Program-made: the position numbers and the translations under genes
Assembly: GCF_030272615.1 (NCBI RefSeq)
Contig: NC_081410.1
Span: 508,547,942-508,611,941 of the forward strand
DNA from: Cryptomeria japonica
Lineage: Eukaryota; Streptophyta; Pinopsida; Cupressales; Cupressaceae
Reading direction: 5' to 3'
DNA length: 64,000 nt
Shown here: piece after piece, positions 1 to 13,300 of the stretch
Numbering within the stretch: position 1 is the first letter of the stretch
How the letters are laid out: every line of letters starts with the position of its first letter
Notes under the pieces: generated by a model
The model's input: the letters and a program-made list of their open reading frames with translations, nothing else
The model's database searches: none
Told to the model about the DNA's origin: nothing

Positions 1-966
1 ACTGGGTCCTTTATTGTTTGTCGGTGGAGTCTTGCTTCTACAAAATTTTGCAATATGTCCAATCTTGTTACAAGCATAACAAGTCACATTATTCTTCTAA
101 ATAGCCTTTCCATATCCTATGCCAGTTTGTGTTCTACATTGATTAGATAAGTGCCCAAATCTTCCACAAACATAACATCTCACATTCATTCTGCAGTTTT
201 CTAAATTATGACCAACTTTGTTGCATTTTGAACATTGAACGGTGGGTGCATTAATGTTCTGATTATTTCCAGATCTACACTGATTTTCTCTATGACCATA
301 CTTGTTATAGTTAAAGTATTTCCCATTAAATTTGTAAGCATTAGGTTTTCTTACCGGTTTACTATGATCATGATTGTTTGCAGTACCGAAACTTTCACCA
401 ACTTCAAATCCAAGTCCATTAGTATCTCCATTAGGTTTCTAAACTTTCAGCATATCATCAAGTTCTTCTGAACTTTTCTTGAATTTTTCTTTGTGTTGAT
501 TTGCAATAGCCAACTCATTTTCTAGAATTCCCATCTACCTCATAGGTTTAGTTTTATCATGTTGCATGTGAATCATATCTGTCTTTAACATATCATTTTC
601 ATGACCGAGTCTTAGATTTTCATTTCCAGCATCATTGAGTCTCCTAGTCAAGTCATCTTCATTCTTCTTTCTGTCTTCAATGTCTTTACAAAATCTCATG
701 GGCATGTCTTGCATTTCATTCCTCACAATCATATTTTCTTGCCTCATCTTGTTTACAAGCTCATTAAGAGTTTCCTTTCCATCATCATCATGTTGCATCT
801 TCTCATGAAGTTCTTTTCTTTTATTTCTAGCAATAGTGAGATTTTCCCGAAGTCCTTGAATGAATTCTTGTGCAGTCCTTAGATCATCTTCAAGTTTGAT
901 ACTCTTCAACTTCTCTGAATCATAGTCTACAAGACCTCCTTCCAATTGCTTTCTTAAGTTCTCCAT
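1..966 (-). pseudogene. gag-like coiled-coil, multi-zinc-knuckle protein (element A)
   Basis: The reading frame starts at the ATG complementary to 964-966 (MENLRKQLEGG) and runs off the window at base 1. The first ~140 residues are charged, heptad-like and Lys/Glu-rich, consistent with a coiled coil. Four CCHC-type knuckles follow. The first has lost cysteines (reads YFNYNKYGHRENQC), while CSKCNKVGHNLENC, CYVCGRFGHLSNQC and CYACNKIGHIAKFC are intact. Stops interrupt the frame, one near 535. The protein aligns along its length with B's gag at 40207-41319. A nucleocapsid-like RNA-binding role is inferred from the family. No protease or RT is visible in the part present. Confidence 0.8.
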
Positions 967-1019
967 CTGTACCAGTGTCAAAATCTTCCTCAAGCTATTA
1001 GACTTTTGAAAATAGAGGA

Positions 1020-1037
1020 CCAGGCTCTGATACCAAT
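1020..1037 (-). other. Primer-binding site of element A
   Basis: Read on the minus strand this is ATTGGTATCAGAGCC directly after the LTR end, the standard plant initiator-tRNA-Met primer site. Confidence 0.85.
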
Positions 1038-1806
1038 TGTTAGGATTAATGATAGTCTCAAAGATATTGAGAGGGGGAGAGGGTGAATCGGTATCTAACT
1101 GATTTGTAGAATATTTAACCTTATTAAGTATTTTGCATTCCAAAACAGCATACCGATAAATAAGAATTAATGCAGTAAATAGGAACAATAAAGACAACAT
1201 AGAAAACACACCATAACATAAGATGTTTAACGAGGAAACCGAGTGTGGGAAAAACCTTGGTGGGATTTGTGACCCACAATATTCACTCATTGGCTAATTA
1301 ATAAATATTACTTACAATGAGGGGCCTCCACATGCAGGAAGGCCAACTGCCTAGAGCTCACTGCTCAATATACAAAATGGATTATGAAAATCCAATACAA
1401 TGTACTACTTCAAATTAGAATCAACTATGCTAGGTTCAGTACTGGTTTAAGCTCATACTATAACAATAAACCTTATACAAAATCTATCCTATGCATTCAC
1501 ATATATCTCATCTTCTATTCCATCCACTATCAATATTCTCTATTCTTATTACAAAGTGATTTACAAGATCTCATACATATATGAGTCTATTACAATATGC
1601 CATGATGACTTTACAAAAAGATATTTATGATTAAATACAATAAACAAAAGTTTATTCTTGTCGGCTGGAGTGTTGGTATGTATTGTTGCCGTTGTCGGTG
1701 AAGAGTTTTTTGGTGTCGGTGCCTGTCGGTGGTTGCTTGAAGGTTGCTGGTAGGTTGCCATCAATGACAACACCATCATTTCTCACTAGAGTGTAGAATG
1801 CCAATA
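1038..1806 (-). repeat. 5' LTR of element A
   Basis: In plus coordinates it begins TGTTAGGATT and ends GCCAATA, where B has GCCAACA, so the outer terminal CA box has one change. It shares with B's LTR the TATGTATGAGATCTTGTA-type block and the AAGGTTTTTCCCACAC block. It abuts the primer site at 1020-1037. The LTR is about 769 bp. Confidence 0.85.
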
Positions 1807-2405
1807 GATGCAAGATCTCATTGTAGATTATCATGGTTAATGTTAGAGGTAATGGTCAATGAATGTAATGTGCAAATAATGTAATATCATTCAAGCAGAG
1901 GATTTGGTCGATCATTGGAGATCGAAGTGGGTTTATGTAAGAGGATTTAGTCCTCTAGTATTGAGATTAACTGGAACTTTACTCGGGCATAGGAGATTGT
2001 ATCTTTTGTAGTTCACCACTTCTCTGGATTGTAGTCTCGATTTCTATGTAGTCAATGAGGCTCTCTTTGTGATGAGCAGTGCACTCAAGGTTGTTGTCCT
2101 TCTTGCAAGTGCAGGACCCTCAATTGTAATTCACATACTTATTGTAGAAGTATTATCTGATTGTGGGTAGGCTTCCCATTGTTGTTTTTCCCTTTACCGG
2201 GTTTTCCACGTACAAATATTGGTGTTATGTGAATGGTATTTATTCTCTGATTATTATTTGTGCTTAATTGGTTTATCTACTATTTTGGTATGAATGTTTT
2301 GGATTCCAATATTAAAGTTTAAATTGCTAATGATTCGGGTAATCTGTGACAACTAATTCACCCCCTCCCTCTTAGTTGTCTTCAGGTTATTTGAACTATC
2401 TAACA
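1807..2405 (+). repeat. 3' part of an LTR of another family (H)
   Basis: The stretch has plant LTR R/U5 features on the plus strand: CCCTTTACCGGGTTTTCCACG, then TTCACCCCCTCCCTC, ending CTATCTAACA at 2405. No primer-binding site follows, so this is probably a solo LTR. Its 5' part is missing because element A occupies that place. Its sequence differs from the LTRs of A, C and D. Confidence 0.55.
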
Positions 2406-3243
2406 GGTGCCCACCACCTTTAAGTTCTATATGACTTCCTACCTTGTCTATGTAGCTACCTCAATGAGGATTTTTCAAGGCTTATCTACCATAGGTGACA
2501 AGAGCCAAGTTCTTGTTTACATGTACTTCACTCAAATGACTCTTAAAGAGATTTTACACCATTTTAGGAGGGTCAGTGATAACTTCTTTTCTCATTACAT
2601 GTTCTTATTTGATAAAGATATTCAAAACAAAAGAGTGTCAGATGAATATTGGAAGGTGGTGAGTGAATATGGTTGTATTTTCTTACAATTTCCCATATTT
2701 ACATATATCAAGTTTAGATTCTTTTATGGAGAACCCTTTATGCTCCCAAGGTATCTATTAGACAAGATCATCCTTATGGAAATGGCTCATCAAATGATAT
2801 CAATCCATGTGTCAATCTGGAGCTCATAAGATAAGTCTTAATTTTTCTATTGTCATAGGGAGATATTCCATCTATAATGCTCATGCCATGGAGGAGGAGA
2901 TGAGAAGAGTAACTATGAGATTCTTCAAAGCCAAGAAATAATTTGATTTGAGAAGCATGATGACAAAATCAAGAAGAGTTACACTCATTTCCAGCGAATT
3001 GAGGATATGTGGATTGATTGTAGAATAGAACAGGACATTCAAAGACTTGACTACTGATGTTTGAGTGTAGAAAAAATTAAGAATTTTTATCTTGCTGAGG
3101 TTCCTGAAGATCTCGAAGAGGATGGAGATAATGGGTCAGTGCAAGAAGATGAGTCCACTTTTTGGCCAAAAAGTGGAAGTGTTTTCCCTAATTTTCAGAT
3201 TTTGTCTCATTTGAGCTTAAATTTTGAAACACTTAGAGATTGA

Positions 3244-3905
3244 ATCTTGGAAAAAGTTAGTAATATAAAAGATAGCCCTCTGAGTGTACTTTCCAAATAT
3301 GTAATTTATTTTAATACCAACATAATAAAAAATAACTTTTTGAATGGAGTTCTAAAAACTATGTTTTAAAAATGCCTGTTTCAGGACCATACCATGCATG
3401 TGTATGACCCACACTTTTTGACACAATTAAAATTATTTTCTCAAACCGTTTTGGGAAATGGTTTGTAACACACTAAAGATTGATGAGCATATTTTTCTAT
3501 ATTTTTTTTTCTAATATTTTTTTTAAATTAATTTTTTAATGGCCATAATTATCTTTTTAAAAATTTGACGTGTACGACCCACATAATTTGATGTAAACTT
3601 ACATTTTTTGATTTTTTTTTTTAAATACAAAAGAATTTTGTGTATATTGATGACATATAATTTTTTTTCCAAAATTCTTTAAAATAAAAAAGTTATTAAA
3701 TTAACAAAATTAGTTAATATTTCAAATTTATGGACCCGATTTAATATAAATTAAATGAAAAATAGTTAAAATAATCAATTTTTAAATAAATTTATATATT
3801 TAGAATCTAGACAGTATAATCTGAAATGGGTTTTAATTTCATATAAAAATTCTCTGATTAGAGGCACGTAAACTAATTCAGAAGTTCATATTTGTGCTTT
3901 CATTC
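3244..3905. other. AT-rich stretch without recognised gene
   Basis: Very AT-rich with many A and T runs. It lies between two coding-like pieces of gene X, so it could be an intron or old inserted DNA. No clear splice sites or element ends were found. Confidence 0.5.
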
Positions 3906-4008
3906 ATGGAGATTTGAATTTGCAGGTCCATGTCTCAGGTGTGGCCATCCCAGGCCTATCTCGGGCCTAATCCTGAGCCAAGTGGTGGGTTGTGGAATCA
4001 ACTTCCAC

Positions 4009-4231
4009 AAAACGGGCCCCCATTTTTAAACAAGGGCGGCTTGTGGAAAAAAAAGGAAAAATGCGATTTAGAAACAAGGGAAAACGGGCCCCCGTTTTGT
4101 TTAAAAGCGAGCCCCCATTTTAGAACAAAATGAGGGCCCATTTATTTTTTCTTCGGACCCCCATTACCTTTCGGCTCAAGAGCCCAAAGCATAAACGGGC
4201 CCCCATTTTTTGAAAATGGACCCCCTTTATA
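4009..4231 (+). repeat. Cluster of GGGCCCCCATTTT-type repeats
   Basis: Variants of AACGGGCCCCCATTTT recur near 4011, 4081, 4107, 4153, 4193 and 4214, and one inverted form lies near 4127. The GGGCCC core is itself a palindrome. Spacing is irregular (20-70 bp). The block is far more GC-rich than its surroundings. Confidence 0.75.
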
Positions 4232-4954
4232 AGAGTGTGTTTTCCAACGCATGGACTTCCGTGAATTTGTGACTCATTACCTTGCACTTGCCCTAATCTA
4301 GATCCTGCATATGAGAGAAACAAATTTGTTAGATTACCTTTGCCTCTCACTCAATGGTCTCAAAAGGAGAATAGTTCTATAAGGGCCATATTCCAAAGGA
4401 TTGTTGATAATACCACTTCTTGGTTAAATTTACATTGTTTTTAGCTAAAGCCTTTCCAAACTTAAATCATTTGAAGATGATGGAGCGGGGCCTAAAAGAA
4501 GAATTTCTAAATTAAGGACTAAGAACAAACAGGATCCTACAGCTCCTAAAGATTCAAAATTCAAGTTCACTATCAGGAAAGGTAAGGTGGTTGATCAAGG
4601 AGATGAAGAAGAAAATGACTATGAACAACAAGATGTAGATGATCTTGAAAAGGAACAAGAACAAGAAGAAGGATAATTTGATGTGGAGGAATTACCTGAA
4701 ATCTCAAGTACTTCCCAGCCTCAAGAGATGCATGAAAGTATTCCTCCCACATCATGTAATATCACACATACCACTTCAGTCTCTATTACTGATGCCATTC
4801 ATTTGGGTTCTACTATGTCATTTTTATCTCAAGCTCCCAAAATTCATGTCATTCCTTCTACTTCCAGAAGTGAATCTGCCCTTGATACACCTCATGACAA
4901 ACTTGATACTGTTTTTCTTCCCAATTTGTCTATGGTTATCACTGATACATTTTG

Positions 4955-5160
4955 CCTGAAATTCCAATGGAGGTTTCCAATAGAGAAGGTATATTGTGAA
5001 CAATTTTGAATTTGTTTTGAAAAATTGCCTGCATTCATCGGAATTCCAATGATAATCCAACATGTGGTTTCGATGAAGAAGGAATTGGCAATGAAAATTG
5101 TCTTTTTTAGAAAAAAGTGTCCACGTTCGTCGAAATTCCGATGACTGCAAACATTACTTT
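4955..5160. repeat. Left subterminal palindromic repeats of T
   Basis: CATCGGAATTCCAATG (5036-5051) and CGTCGAAATTCCGATGAC (5128-5145) are degenerate inverted repeats around GAATTCC. A weaker GAAATTCCAATGG lies at about 4960. The matching type occurs only near 28375-28670. Confidence 0.45.
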
Positions 5161-5396
5161 AAAAAAAAAAGACCAAGACATTTGATAAACATTATTCCCA
5201 CCTCTTTGTCTCATCGACCTTTGCGATCACAAAAAAATTGGGGCAAATTGACAGTAAAAATAACTTAGCCATTCTCACGTTGTCGCCCCCAGCAGCATAA
5301 TAATGGGTTAGTTTGGCTTAAACATACATTCTCATCTGTTTCGTTGAAATGAACAATCATTAACATTGGAATTAGAATTATTCCCATCCAGAAGTC
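5161..5396. other. No gene seen
   Basis: An A-run (5160-5170) is followed by unassigned sequence. I see no coding similarity or repeat structure. Confidence 0.5.
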
Positions 5397-6150
5397 TTAC
5401 AATATGGAACAAATAGGTTTCCATCCATATCGGTGTTTATTTCCAACGTACTCCTGGCCTGTGCCAATATGGGAGCTTTTGGACAGGTAGACATCCATCA
5501 AACCATAACAAAAGGTCTTATTACCATCGAACATGCTCTGGGAAATTTTATTACAGTCGGAAATGCTCTGATAAACATTTAGGGGAAAATGTGGAACCAT
5601 CGATGAGGCACGTGAACTGTTTGACCGAATGCCTCCAAGCAATGTCGGCTCATGGAATGCTATGATTGCAAGATATGCACAAAATGAGTTTACTGAAAAG
5701 TGTCCAGATGCTTTCAACCAAATGCAATTAGCAAGTGTAAAGCTCTGTCAACATCCCCCAGCCTATGCAAAAATGGGAGCTTTGGAATGGGGTGTGGATG
5801 TCCATCACAAGATAAATAGTAGAGGAATTTTATTAGTTGGTGTAGCTGCAATTGCCCTAACAGTCATGTATGCAAAATGTGTGAGATGAGATAAGGCACA
5901 CCGACTGTTTGATAGAATGCCTTAGACAAATATCTCCCACAAAACTCCTGTTTACAGGATATGAATAGAATGGGTTTGTGGGAAAGGCTTTAGAGACTTT
6001 CAATTAAATGCGATTGTCGGGTATAAAGCTTTGCTAGTATCCTCTCAGCCTGTGCTAAATTGGAAGTTTTAAAACAAGGTATGAACATCTATCATAAGAT
6101 AAATAATAGAATAATTTTGTCACATGTTGTAGTTGTAATTGCCAGGGTAC
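5397..6150 (+). pseudogene. PPR protein fragment (plus-strand copy)
   Basis: The translation has the hallmarks of plant PLS-type pentatricopeptide repeat proteins: ARELFDRMPPSNVGSWNAM, then IARYAQNEF, then AYAKMGALEWGVDVHHKI, then VMYAKC, then a second FDRMP unit. At least two further degraded repeats lie upstream (an ACANMGAFGQ-like unit near 5455-5490) and downstream to about 6150. Several frameshifts and stops break it and no start is present. Functional members bind organellar RNA; this piece cannot. A related piece lies in opposite orientation at 24611-24910. Both sit inside proposed transposon T, which suggests gene-fragment capture. Confidence 0.8.
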
Positions 6151-8984
6151 ATATTTTAAAGATGTTTTATATCATAGATAATTGTAGTTAAAATTCATTG
6201 TGCCAACTATTGAAGAATTTCTGAGATTAAGAAGGTTTATCATAAATTATGAAATGCTTAGGTCGAAATTGATGAAATTTTTATTTTGTCAATGTTTATT
6301 ATGTGTGAGATTTGTCATGTTATTAAATTATAATCATCTATGTTCAAGATAAAGTTATCATTCTAATGTTAGATAATTTTTATTCATTTAAGTATATTTA
6401 TAATGATATCTTATATCATTTCTCTTGTCATCATATTACAACTCTTCATTTTTAGTGTGATTTTTCCTTCCACTACCATTCCATTCTATTCCCTCTTACT
6501 TCTCACCCTCTTTATACATCCTCTATTCTTCCCATGTTTCTCATACCACATCCAAACCTTCAATACACTAATGAAGTAGTTTGATCAACTTAAGAAAAGA
6601 ATGGATACTATGCTTGTAGCTCTAATTCTATTATATTAAATATGTGTTTCTTATGGACATAGAGATTGAATTTAATAATTAAATCAAAATAATATATGGC
6701 AAAGAACCAATAAAAAATTAATAAACAAATAAAATAAGGAACAAATGAAACCATCTTCATTTCCTCTTGATGCTCTTAAGCGCAAAAGTCCAACTTCTAA
6801 CTCTTATTATCTACCAATAATCTAAGAGAAATAGGATTTTCCCTCCATATATATGAAATCAAGGAATCTTTCATCTTTATGCTCCAAAAATGAATAAGAG
6901 AGTGACTTTCAAGAATCCTAATGCCATCGTATTTGAAGATGGTACTTTCACATGGGTTGCAAAGAAAACTCAAAATATTTTTTAGTTGAGGTATTAGAAA
7001 TAGTTAATTAATCTTGGTCTAGTAAAATAGTATTGTAATAATCTATTACATATTAAAGCATCTTTCTACATTTATGTCGTATGAATGGAACATTGTTGAA
7101 TTCACATAATGTGGTGGTTCTTAACTATTCTATCTTATTATTGGTAATAATCAGTGATGTGGTATTTTGGTGCAATTTATATTTTCATTCTTTGGGTGGT
7201 ATATAGTGTAATAATCACCATGAAAATCAAGCATCATTATTAGAAGTGATCTCTTAAGAAAAAATCAACTCTCAGATACAAGATTGATTTAAACCTTCAC
7301 TTCTAATGAAATAGTCAGCCCAAGGTTCCTTAAGTTAGTTCTGGGTAATAGTAATTTTGCTAATCATGTCCCCTACATTAGAAGGCTAGCATATGGGAGG
7401 CTTTCATATTGATTGGCAGTATTTATCCCCACTGTAGCTTAGAGTATAGAGATTATATGTTTTCTATATCCTACACATTTAAAGATATGAATATATTGAA
7501 GTTTAAGGAAGAAGTGGTGATAAATATGGAAGAAAATTATTAGTGACATCTGATGTTAAGAACCATTCAAATCCTTTAGTATTTTTAACTATAAACAATG
7601 AATAATTGAAACTAGTGCATTGTAAGTTGCTATTTCTTCATAATTGTTTATGTAATTGTATGGTAGGTGTTCACTATTTTCATGGTGATTCATAATAAGT
7701 GGTAAGTAGATGTCTCTAGCATCTCCATAATTCTATTACTTTTTAGATATAAGATCCATAGAGCTTGACATAGGAAGGATTTATTTCATGAAATAGGCTC
7801 CATTACTTGATCCCATAGTTGGTAGTGTCTTGATAAATGTAATGTAGAACCCTAATGCAATAGAGGTTGAATACCTAGTGGATTCTAATATGGTATAGTG
7901 AACTCAAGATTTTGGAATTATTGAGTTTTTATTTATCCCTTTCTATTTATGATTTATTTTGTTATGGTTGTGGTGTTTGTAGGGAGACATTTACAAATTT
8001 ATATCTATTTTCACTATTTTATGGTTTATGGGTTTGTAATGGTAATTTAATGTTCTTTCATATTTTTGTATAGATACTTTATAATAGCCTATTATCATGA
8101 TTTGTTCTATTATGGATGTAATCTTTATATTATATTCATTTCATGGGAAATGTTCCTAATAGAATCCCTAACTGATTAATATAGAGAAAGATAACACTAA
8201 AGAAAGAAATCTAATGATCGCCTTTATTTTAATTTTAAAAAATGAGATAAAAGACCAATTAGGGGGAATTAAGACATAATATTCTATCATGGAATGTAGG
8301 ATACATTAATTATAGAAAATAACAACTAAATTAGTCAGAGATCTTGAATAAACGTTCTAATTAGAAGGCCTTTATCTTCAAACCCATCACTATATGAAGA
8401 AACTAATAAAGGATTTATGATCAAGTAAAATTCTATTTTCTATCACACTTTATGATAGGTTTTAAAAAAAATTATAAAATAATTCATGATTGTAACATAT
8501 CGATTATGTGACTTAACTAGTTCCAATTCAAAAAGGTCACACTAGAATGTTTTTAATTAGTCTAAAGACTAGGTAATTGGGAGAGGGTCCAAACCCTTAT
8601 ATAACAACCAACTAAGCAAAAATAGGATCTCAAAAGAAGTGAGAAAACCAAAACTAAAAAAGAGAAAACCCTTTTTTGAAAGAGATTCTTTTGATTGGAG
8701 CATCAAACTGGCAGGAAAAAGGGTCCTAACAATACATTAGATTAAAAAAATTTAGATCAAAGGGGTTTAGGTAAGAACCCCAAACTAGATTCCAAAAAAA
8801 GAAACTTAAGCCAAGGCAAAAGTAGGTAAGGGAATAGACAACAAGCAATGGGTTTTGAAAGGCTCTCTAAAACCTTTTCCCTATAAGAATACCTTGAGCA
8901 AAGAATCTCTCATATAAAGAGAGGGATCACCAAGATTTAAAAATAAATTAGGTTTAGCGGGCACCTAGAATCCATGAAACAATA
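6151..8984. other. AT-rich region without recognised gene
   Basis: I see no open frame of note, no zinc-knuckle or polymerase motif, and no LTR ends. The part near 8840-8890 (GGGTTTTGAAAGG) weakly resembles 24471-24500, on the other side of element C. Before C inserted, 8989 was joined to 24397. Confidence 0.6.
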
Positions 8985-8989
8985 CAATC

Positions 8990-10113
8990 TAATGGACTTA
9001 AAAAGCACTGAGAGGGGGGGAGGTGAATCAATGACACCAAATTAAACACTACTTCAAACACTAATCAGTAGATGAACTTAACAAATCTTTTAAACACAAT
9101 GCATGCAATGCAAAATGATATAACAACATCCACAAAAAGTAAAGCATCCACCATAAAACAAGTGCTTATACGTGGAAAACCCAAATAGGTAGAAACCATG
9201 GTGAGATGGAACTCACAAGTTAACTATCTGCAGCAATAGATAACTGACCAGTTAAGGTCTACAAAGTGCTCTGCTAGGAGTGAATCTTGTTAGAGATCCC
9301 AAAGCTTGATTAGAATCTTATACCCTATTAAGAGTAGTGCCCTATTAGGAGTAACCTCACTAGAGGATTTAAGAATCCAAACTAATGGATCACCTTGTTA
9401 GAGGATTTATACATAGAATCTTGTTAGAGCTTACCCGATTAAGGGATTTGATTCTGTTGTAATGGTTAGAAAAAAACAAGAATGGTTTGATCTATTATGA
9501 GTAGCACAATACTTGCTTGATCAGATCCTCTTAAGTACATTAAGCACTGCTTTTCAACACACTCTTCATCTTAACACTTATCTCTCTTCAGCAAAAACTT
9601 TCACTCTTCATGCATACCATCAGTTACATAACATATCTTCTTCTTGAAATGATTCACTAAGATGTCTTTAAATAGATATTTAAATCTTATTTCAGCATAA
9701 GGAAATCATTACACAATTTCCTAGGTGCAGTGTATCTAGACAAGTGATCATAACTCATCACAAAAATTACCGCCAAGTAGTCAGTGCTGGTAACTCATCA
9801 CAAAAATCAACACATAACAGTTGGAACAATTAATACCAGTTTGAATAAAAAAATATGAACCGTTGTCCTTGAGTCTTTGCTTGATCTCCATCTTGATCTT
9901 CATCTTGATGTCGACTTAATATAACCATAAGTTGTCTCTTATGCACATACCGATTGACACAAAGTATCGGTTAGAGATAAACCTCTAATGTACTGGTTGA
10001 CCGTGTAAACAATTGAAATTACACATGTAGTCAATATAATGATATGTGTGTGTGAGAGTGTTTCATCAATGACGATAAATGATGAATTCATTACAATCAT
10101 CATCAAGCTAACA
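8990..10113 (-). repeat. 3' LTR of element C
   Basis: 1,124 bp. In plus coordinates it starts TAATGGACTT (TGATGGACTT in the other copy, so one mutated end) and ends AAGCTAACA. It matches 15275-15339 plus 23337-24391 throughout. It contains AAACCCAAATAGG and GAGGGGGGAGGTGAATCA, the sequence type seen near the inner end of related LTRs here. A short TA repeat lies just outside, in C's internal region, at about 10300-10313. Confidence 0.92.
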
Positions 10114-10126
10114 ATCTCCCCCTTTG
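10114..10126 (-). other. Polypurine tract of element C
   Basis: On the minus strand this reads CAAAGGGGGAGAT immediately before the 3' LTR. It is identical to the tracts of B (45178-45190) and F (37846-37858). The preceding GCCATCAATGC is also shared. Confidence 0.85.
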
Positions 10127-10354
10127 GCATTGATGGCAACACTTGGAAAATTTTACAGTAATACCACTAAGTGTGCATGCATAACAAATTTATACATTTA
10201 CTCATGCTCCCCCTTAATGCATACATTATACAAAATTTTCAAAAACACACATACATATTTCTACTCCCCCTTTGACAACATTACCAAATTGATAAGGTAA
10301 TATATATATATATAGAAAATTTGTATCAAAATGTTTAGCATATACAACAGTATC

Positions 10355-13300
10355 TTAAAAAGTCCATGCACTACATAATCTCATAAAAATATCATTGAAG
10401 CTCATCTTCATTTGTGACAAAGAGTTTGCCCATGATTCCAGTATGTTTGTAGTATACTCGAATGTAGACGTCACCTGTGAATGGAATTCTTCCAATGAAT
10501 CGAGTGTGTAGGTTTCAGGGGTTGCTAAGATAGCTTCTGCATTAGAATAGGCTCTCTGTAATATGTCTACTTGTGATGTGAGAAGACTGTTGAGTTCTTT
10601 TAGAGATCAGAATCTCTTTGCCTTCTCATTATCATAGATGTCTAGTCTATTATGCAAATCATCTACAGACTTGTTAAAGGCATGTATGGAGTCCTAGAGT
10701 GGGACATAGGCCTTGCATACCCTTTCTATTTCTTGCTCTATTTCTATTTGACCTTTTGAAATGTCAGAATAAAAGAATAAAATATTAGAGGTAGAAGCAA
10801 GATACTTTCCTCCCGTTTTAATAGCATTTCTCAACAAATCCTTATTGTGCGACATAGCCATTTTCCCACTATCAATATCTTTTGCCAAATTTTCTGCATA
10901 CTTCTTTTTGTGATTCTTTTTAGTATACAATTGAGCATCATCTTCTAGTGACTTGATTTGATCAGATGCATCTGCAACTAACTGACCAAGTTTGCTAATG
11001 GGTGTAGAAAGATGTGCTATAGATGTTTTTGGTAGTAGACCAAACAAAATTTCTTCTGCATTCTTAATTGTCTCTACTTCAACCCTTTGCTCTTTTAGTC
11101 TCTTCTTATGCACTCTAGATTGCATAACATTAGCAATCTTTAGCATTTCTGATGCGCTCAAAGTGTTCATATCAATAGGTCCTGAAATACTTAAAGAAAC
11201 ATCATCATCATCTTCAAGTTGTTTCTGCTTTGCCGGTTTAGGGGATACAAATTTAATGATAGCTTTCTCTATACTCTTCTGTGTTGTCATTTCAGGTGAC
11301 TGTGTGGCAATATTTGAAGTAGTCTCCTTTTGAATTTGTTGAATGACCGGTGGAGATTGGGGTTTCTCCAATTGTTCTGTTGCCGGTGGATTGTCCACAT
11401 TTAGTTGAGTAGCTGGTTTCTCAACTAGTATAACCTGTATATTAGTGATTGTTGGGGGCTCCATATCTGGTACAATGTTGTCTCTAGATAGGTCCACTAT
11501 GCTCCAAACATTATCATCAACAAGAATAATGGAATCATCCTTCTTCTTGAGAGGATAGACCTCGCTAGGTTGAATAATCTCCTCTTCATCTATTTCCGGT
11601 AGAGTAACATCATCAGTAGCATTATCCTCATTCATAGAGGATTGGATGAGCTCTTCCATCTATTTGATATCATAGGCTATATGACAAGTCTCAGTCTCAA
11701 TGATTGTTCTCTTTCCACTGAGTAACTTCAGTCTCCTTGATTTAAATGTAAATTGAGATTTGTATCGAGCAACTAAAGCACTAATATCATCCTTAGGAAA
11801 ATATTGTACAAATACCTTATCAATGATTTCCTTTTCTAATTTAATAGCTTCCTCCCATTTATTCAAAAGAATAGTATTCAAAGAATCTGAGATATCCTTT
11901 TCCAATTCTTGTGCATATCTACTTTAATGACACAAATGAGTGATTACCTGTTGAATCACTGGCTCTTTCTCATCTTCAGTGAAGGAATCAAAATTCTCCG
12001 TTACACTGTCAAACCTATTCCTCCTTAGTGTCTTCATTGTCCTTTCAAATATATCAATAGGCACAGTTGCCTTTGGCACTTCCTTAATCTTCTTGGATAT
12101 TCTGCTGGTTGTTTTTGCCTTCTTTAGTTCTTCATTAGAATCTGTTCCCTCAGACTTTGGTTGCAAAATTAATTTTTTGCCTCTCTTCTTTGTCTCTTTC
12201 TTAATATATACCTTGGGTTCTGGTTCCTTTTTAGTTAGGACACTCCTGGTAACCCTAATACTCTTTGTTGGAGATTCTTCATCAGGATTTTTATTCTTTC
12301 CTTTTGTACTTTTAATAGGTGCCATACTGGTTTTTACAGGTGCCTCTTGGATTGCCACAATGTCCAATTTTTTGTTCTTTTTGTTTATAGGTGATGCTAA
12401 TGGGGAATTAGCATAACCAACCAGTAGATCATGGTTAACCTCATAACTCGTGTCTTCCATTCTTCTTGTCTTGGCTCAATTGCTTGCATTAAGAAAAAGT
12501 TAGTGGTAACAGTGAAGATTATGTCCTTCTCAAAGTGTTTTACCATACTTCCGGTAGTCTCATTCTCATGCTCATCTTCTTTTGGAACTCATTGAAATAC
12601 CTATTCAAAGTAGCATGGAAAGTATTCTTCACAACCTTGATGTTGTTCTTAATTTGTGCAGAGACCAGTGAGTCCTTTGACCACTCAATGTATCCAATTC
12701 CTGGTAGAAAGCTCTGAAAATAAAAGAATAATCCAACCAATAGCTTACCATACTTGAATTTTTGATTGTTATCCTTTTTAATTGATTAAAAATTCTGAAA
12801 TAATTGCCTTCCGATGGCTTCATAGAGATCATAGTCTACATTATCAACAAGCATTCTGTGAGTAGTATGAATTGCTACAGATGGAACACTATTAAGTCTA
12901 TTGGAGTAAAATACTCGGTAGCCTATCACCATTGCTGCTAGTTTTACTGTAGGGTCTCTAATATTGTTGATAGAAAAGGAACGCCTATCAGAAGTAGAAC
13001 CAATTAAGTTGAAGACAATTTTATTAGAAATTTCCCTTAACTCAGGTACTTTACCGGTTGAGAAATAGCCTATCACAGCCTGAATAGATTCCTTTATAAT
13101 TGTGTGAGTCCTTTCTAAGTACATGTTTTCTCCATGAAATCTACTCAAAATTATTCTAATATGTTCTTCTTCAAAATCTTCAAGAAAATAGGAGGCATTA
13201 TGAAAACCCTTTTTGAAAACCCTAGCATACTATGTCTTAATTTTACTGTTTTCATCACAAAGTGAGTTCAGCTATGTGCAAATGTATAGAGATCCTAAAT

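Larger units (their letters stand above)
1..1806 (-). mobile_element. LTR retrotransposon A (5' part, cut by window edge)
   Basis: This is a minus-strand LTR element. Its 5' LTR lies at 1038-1806, followed leftwards by a primer-binding site and a gag-like coding region that runs off the window. Its LTR and gag resemble those of element B (36168-51425), so the two belong to one family. In B the gag is followed by ORF2 and no polymerase. Whether A is also polymerase-free cannot be seen here. Confidence 0.85.
2407..4939 (+). pseudogene. Gene X, 5' half (unknown function, disrupted)
   Basis: I do not recognise the family. Recognisable coding pieces are 2407-3243, about 4245-4435, and 4440-4939. 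The first has a conserved-looking core (GEPFMLPRYLLDKIILME) and a Glu/Asp-rich tail (VPEDLEEDGDNGS). The last has a basic segment (KRRISKLRTKNKQDP), an acidic run, then a Ser/Thr/Pro-rich linker ending LPNLSMVI at the putative transposon boundary. The frame there (phase of 4683) continues in phase into the piece starting at 28695 if the intervening DNA is removed. AT-rich 3244-3900 looks intron-like or inserted. The plan (N-terminal domain, basic low-complexity part, coiled-coil end) recalls ORF2 of elements B, C and D, but I see no convincing alignment. Stops are frequent, so it is dead. Confidence 0.5.

Noticed and set aside
11979-12416. 145-codon plus frame with hydrophobic stretches, resembling a membrane protein
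   Set aside because: Antisense of the Lys-rich linker of C's ORF2, where antisense Lys codons read Phe/Leu.
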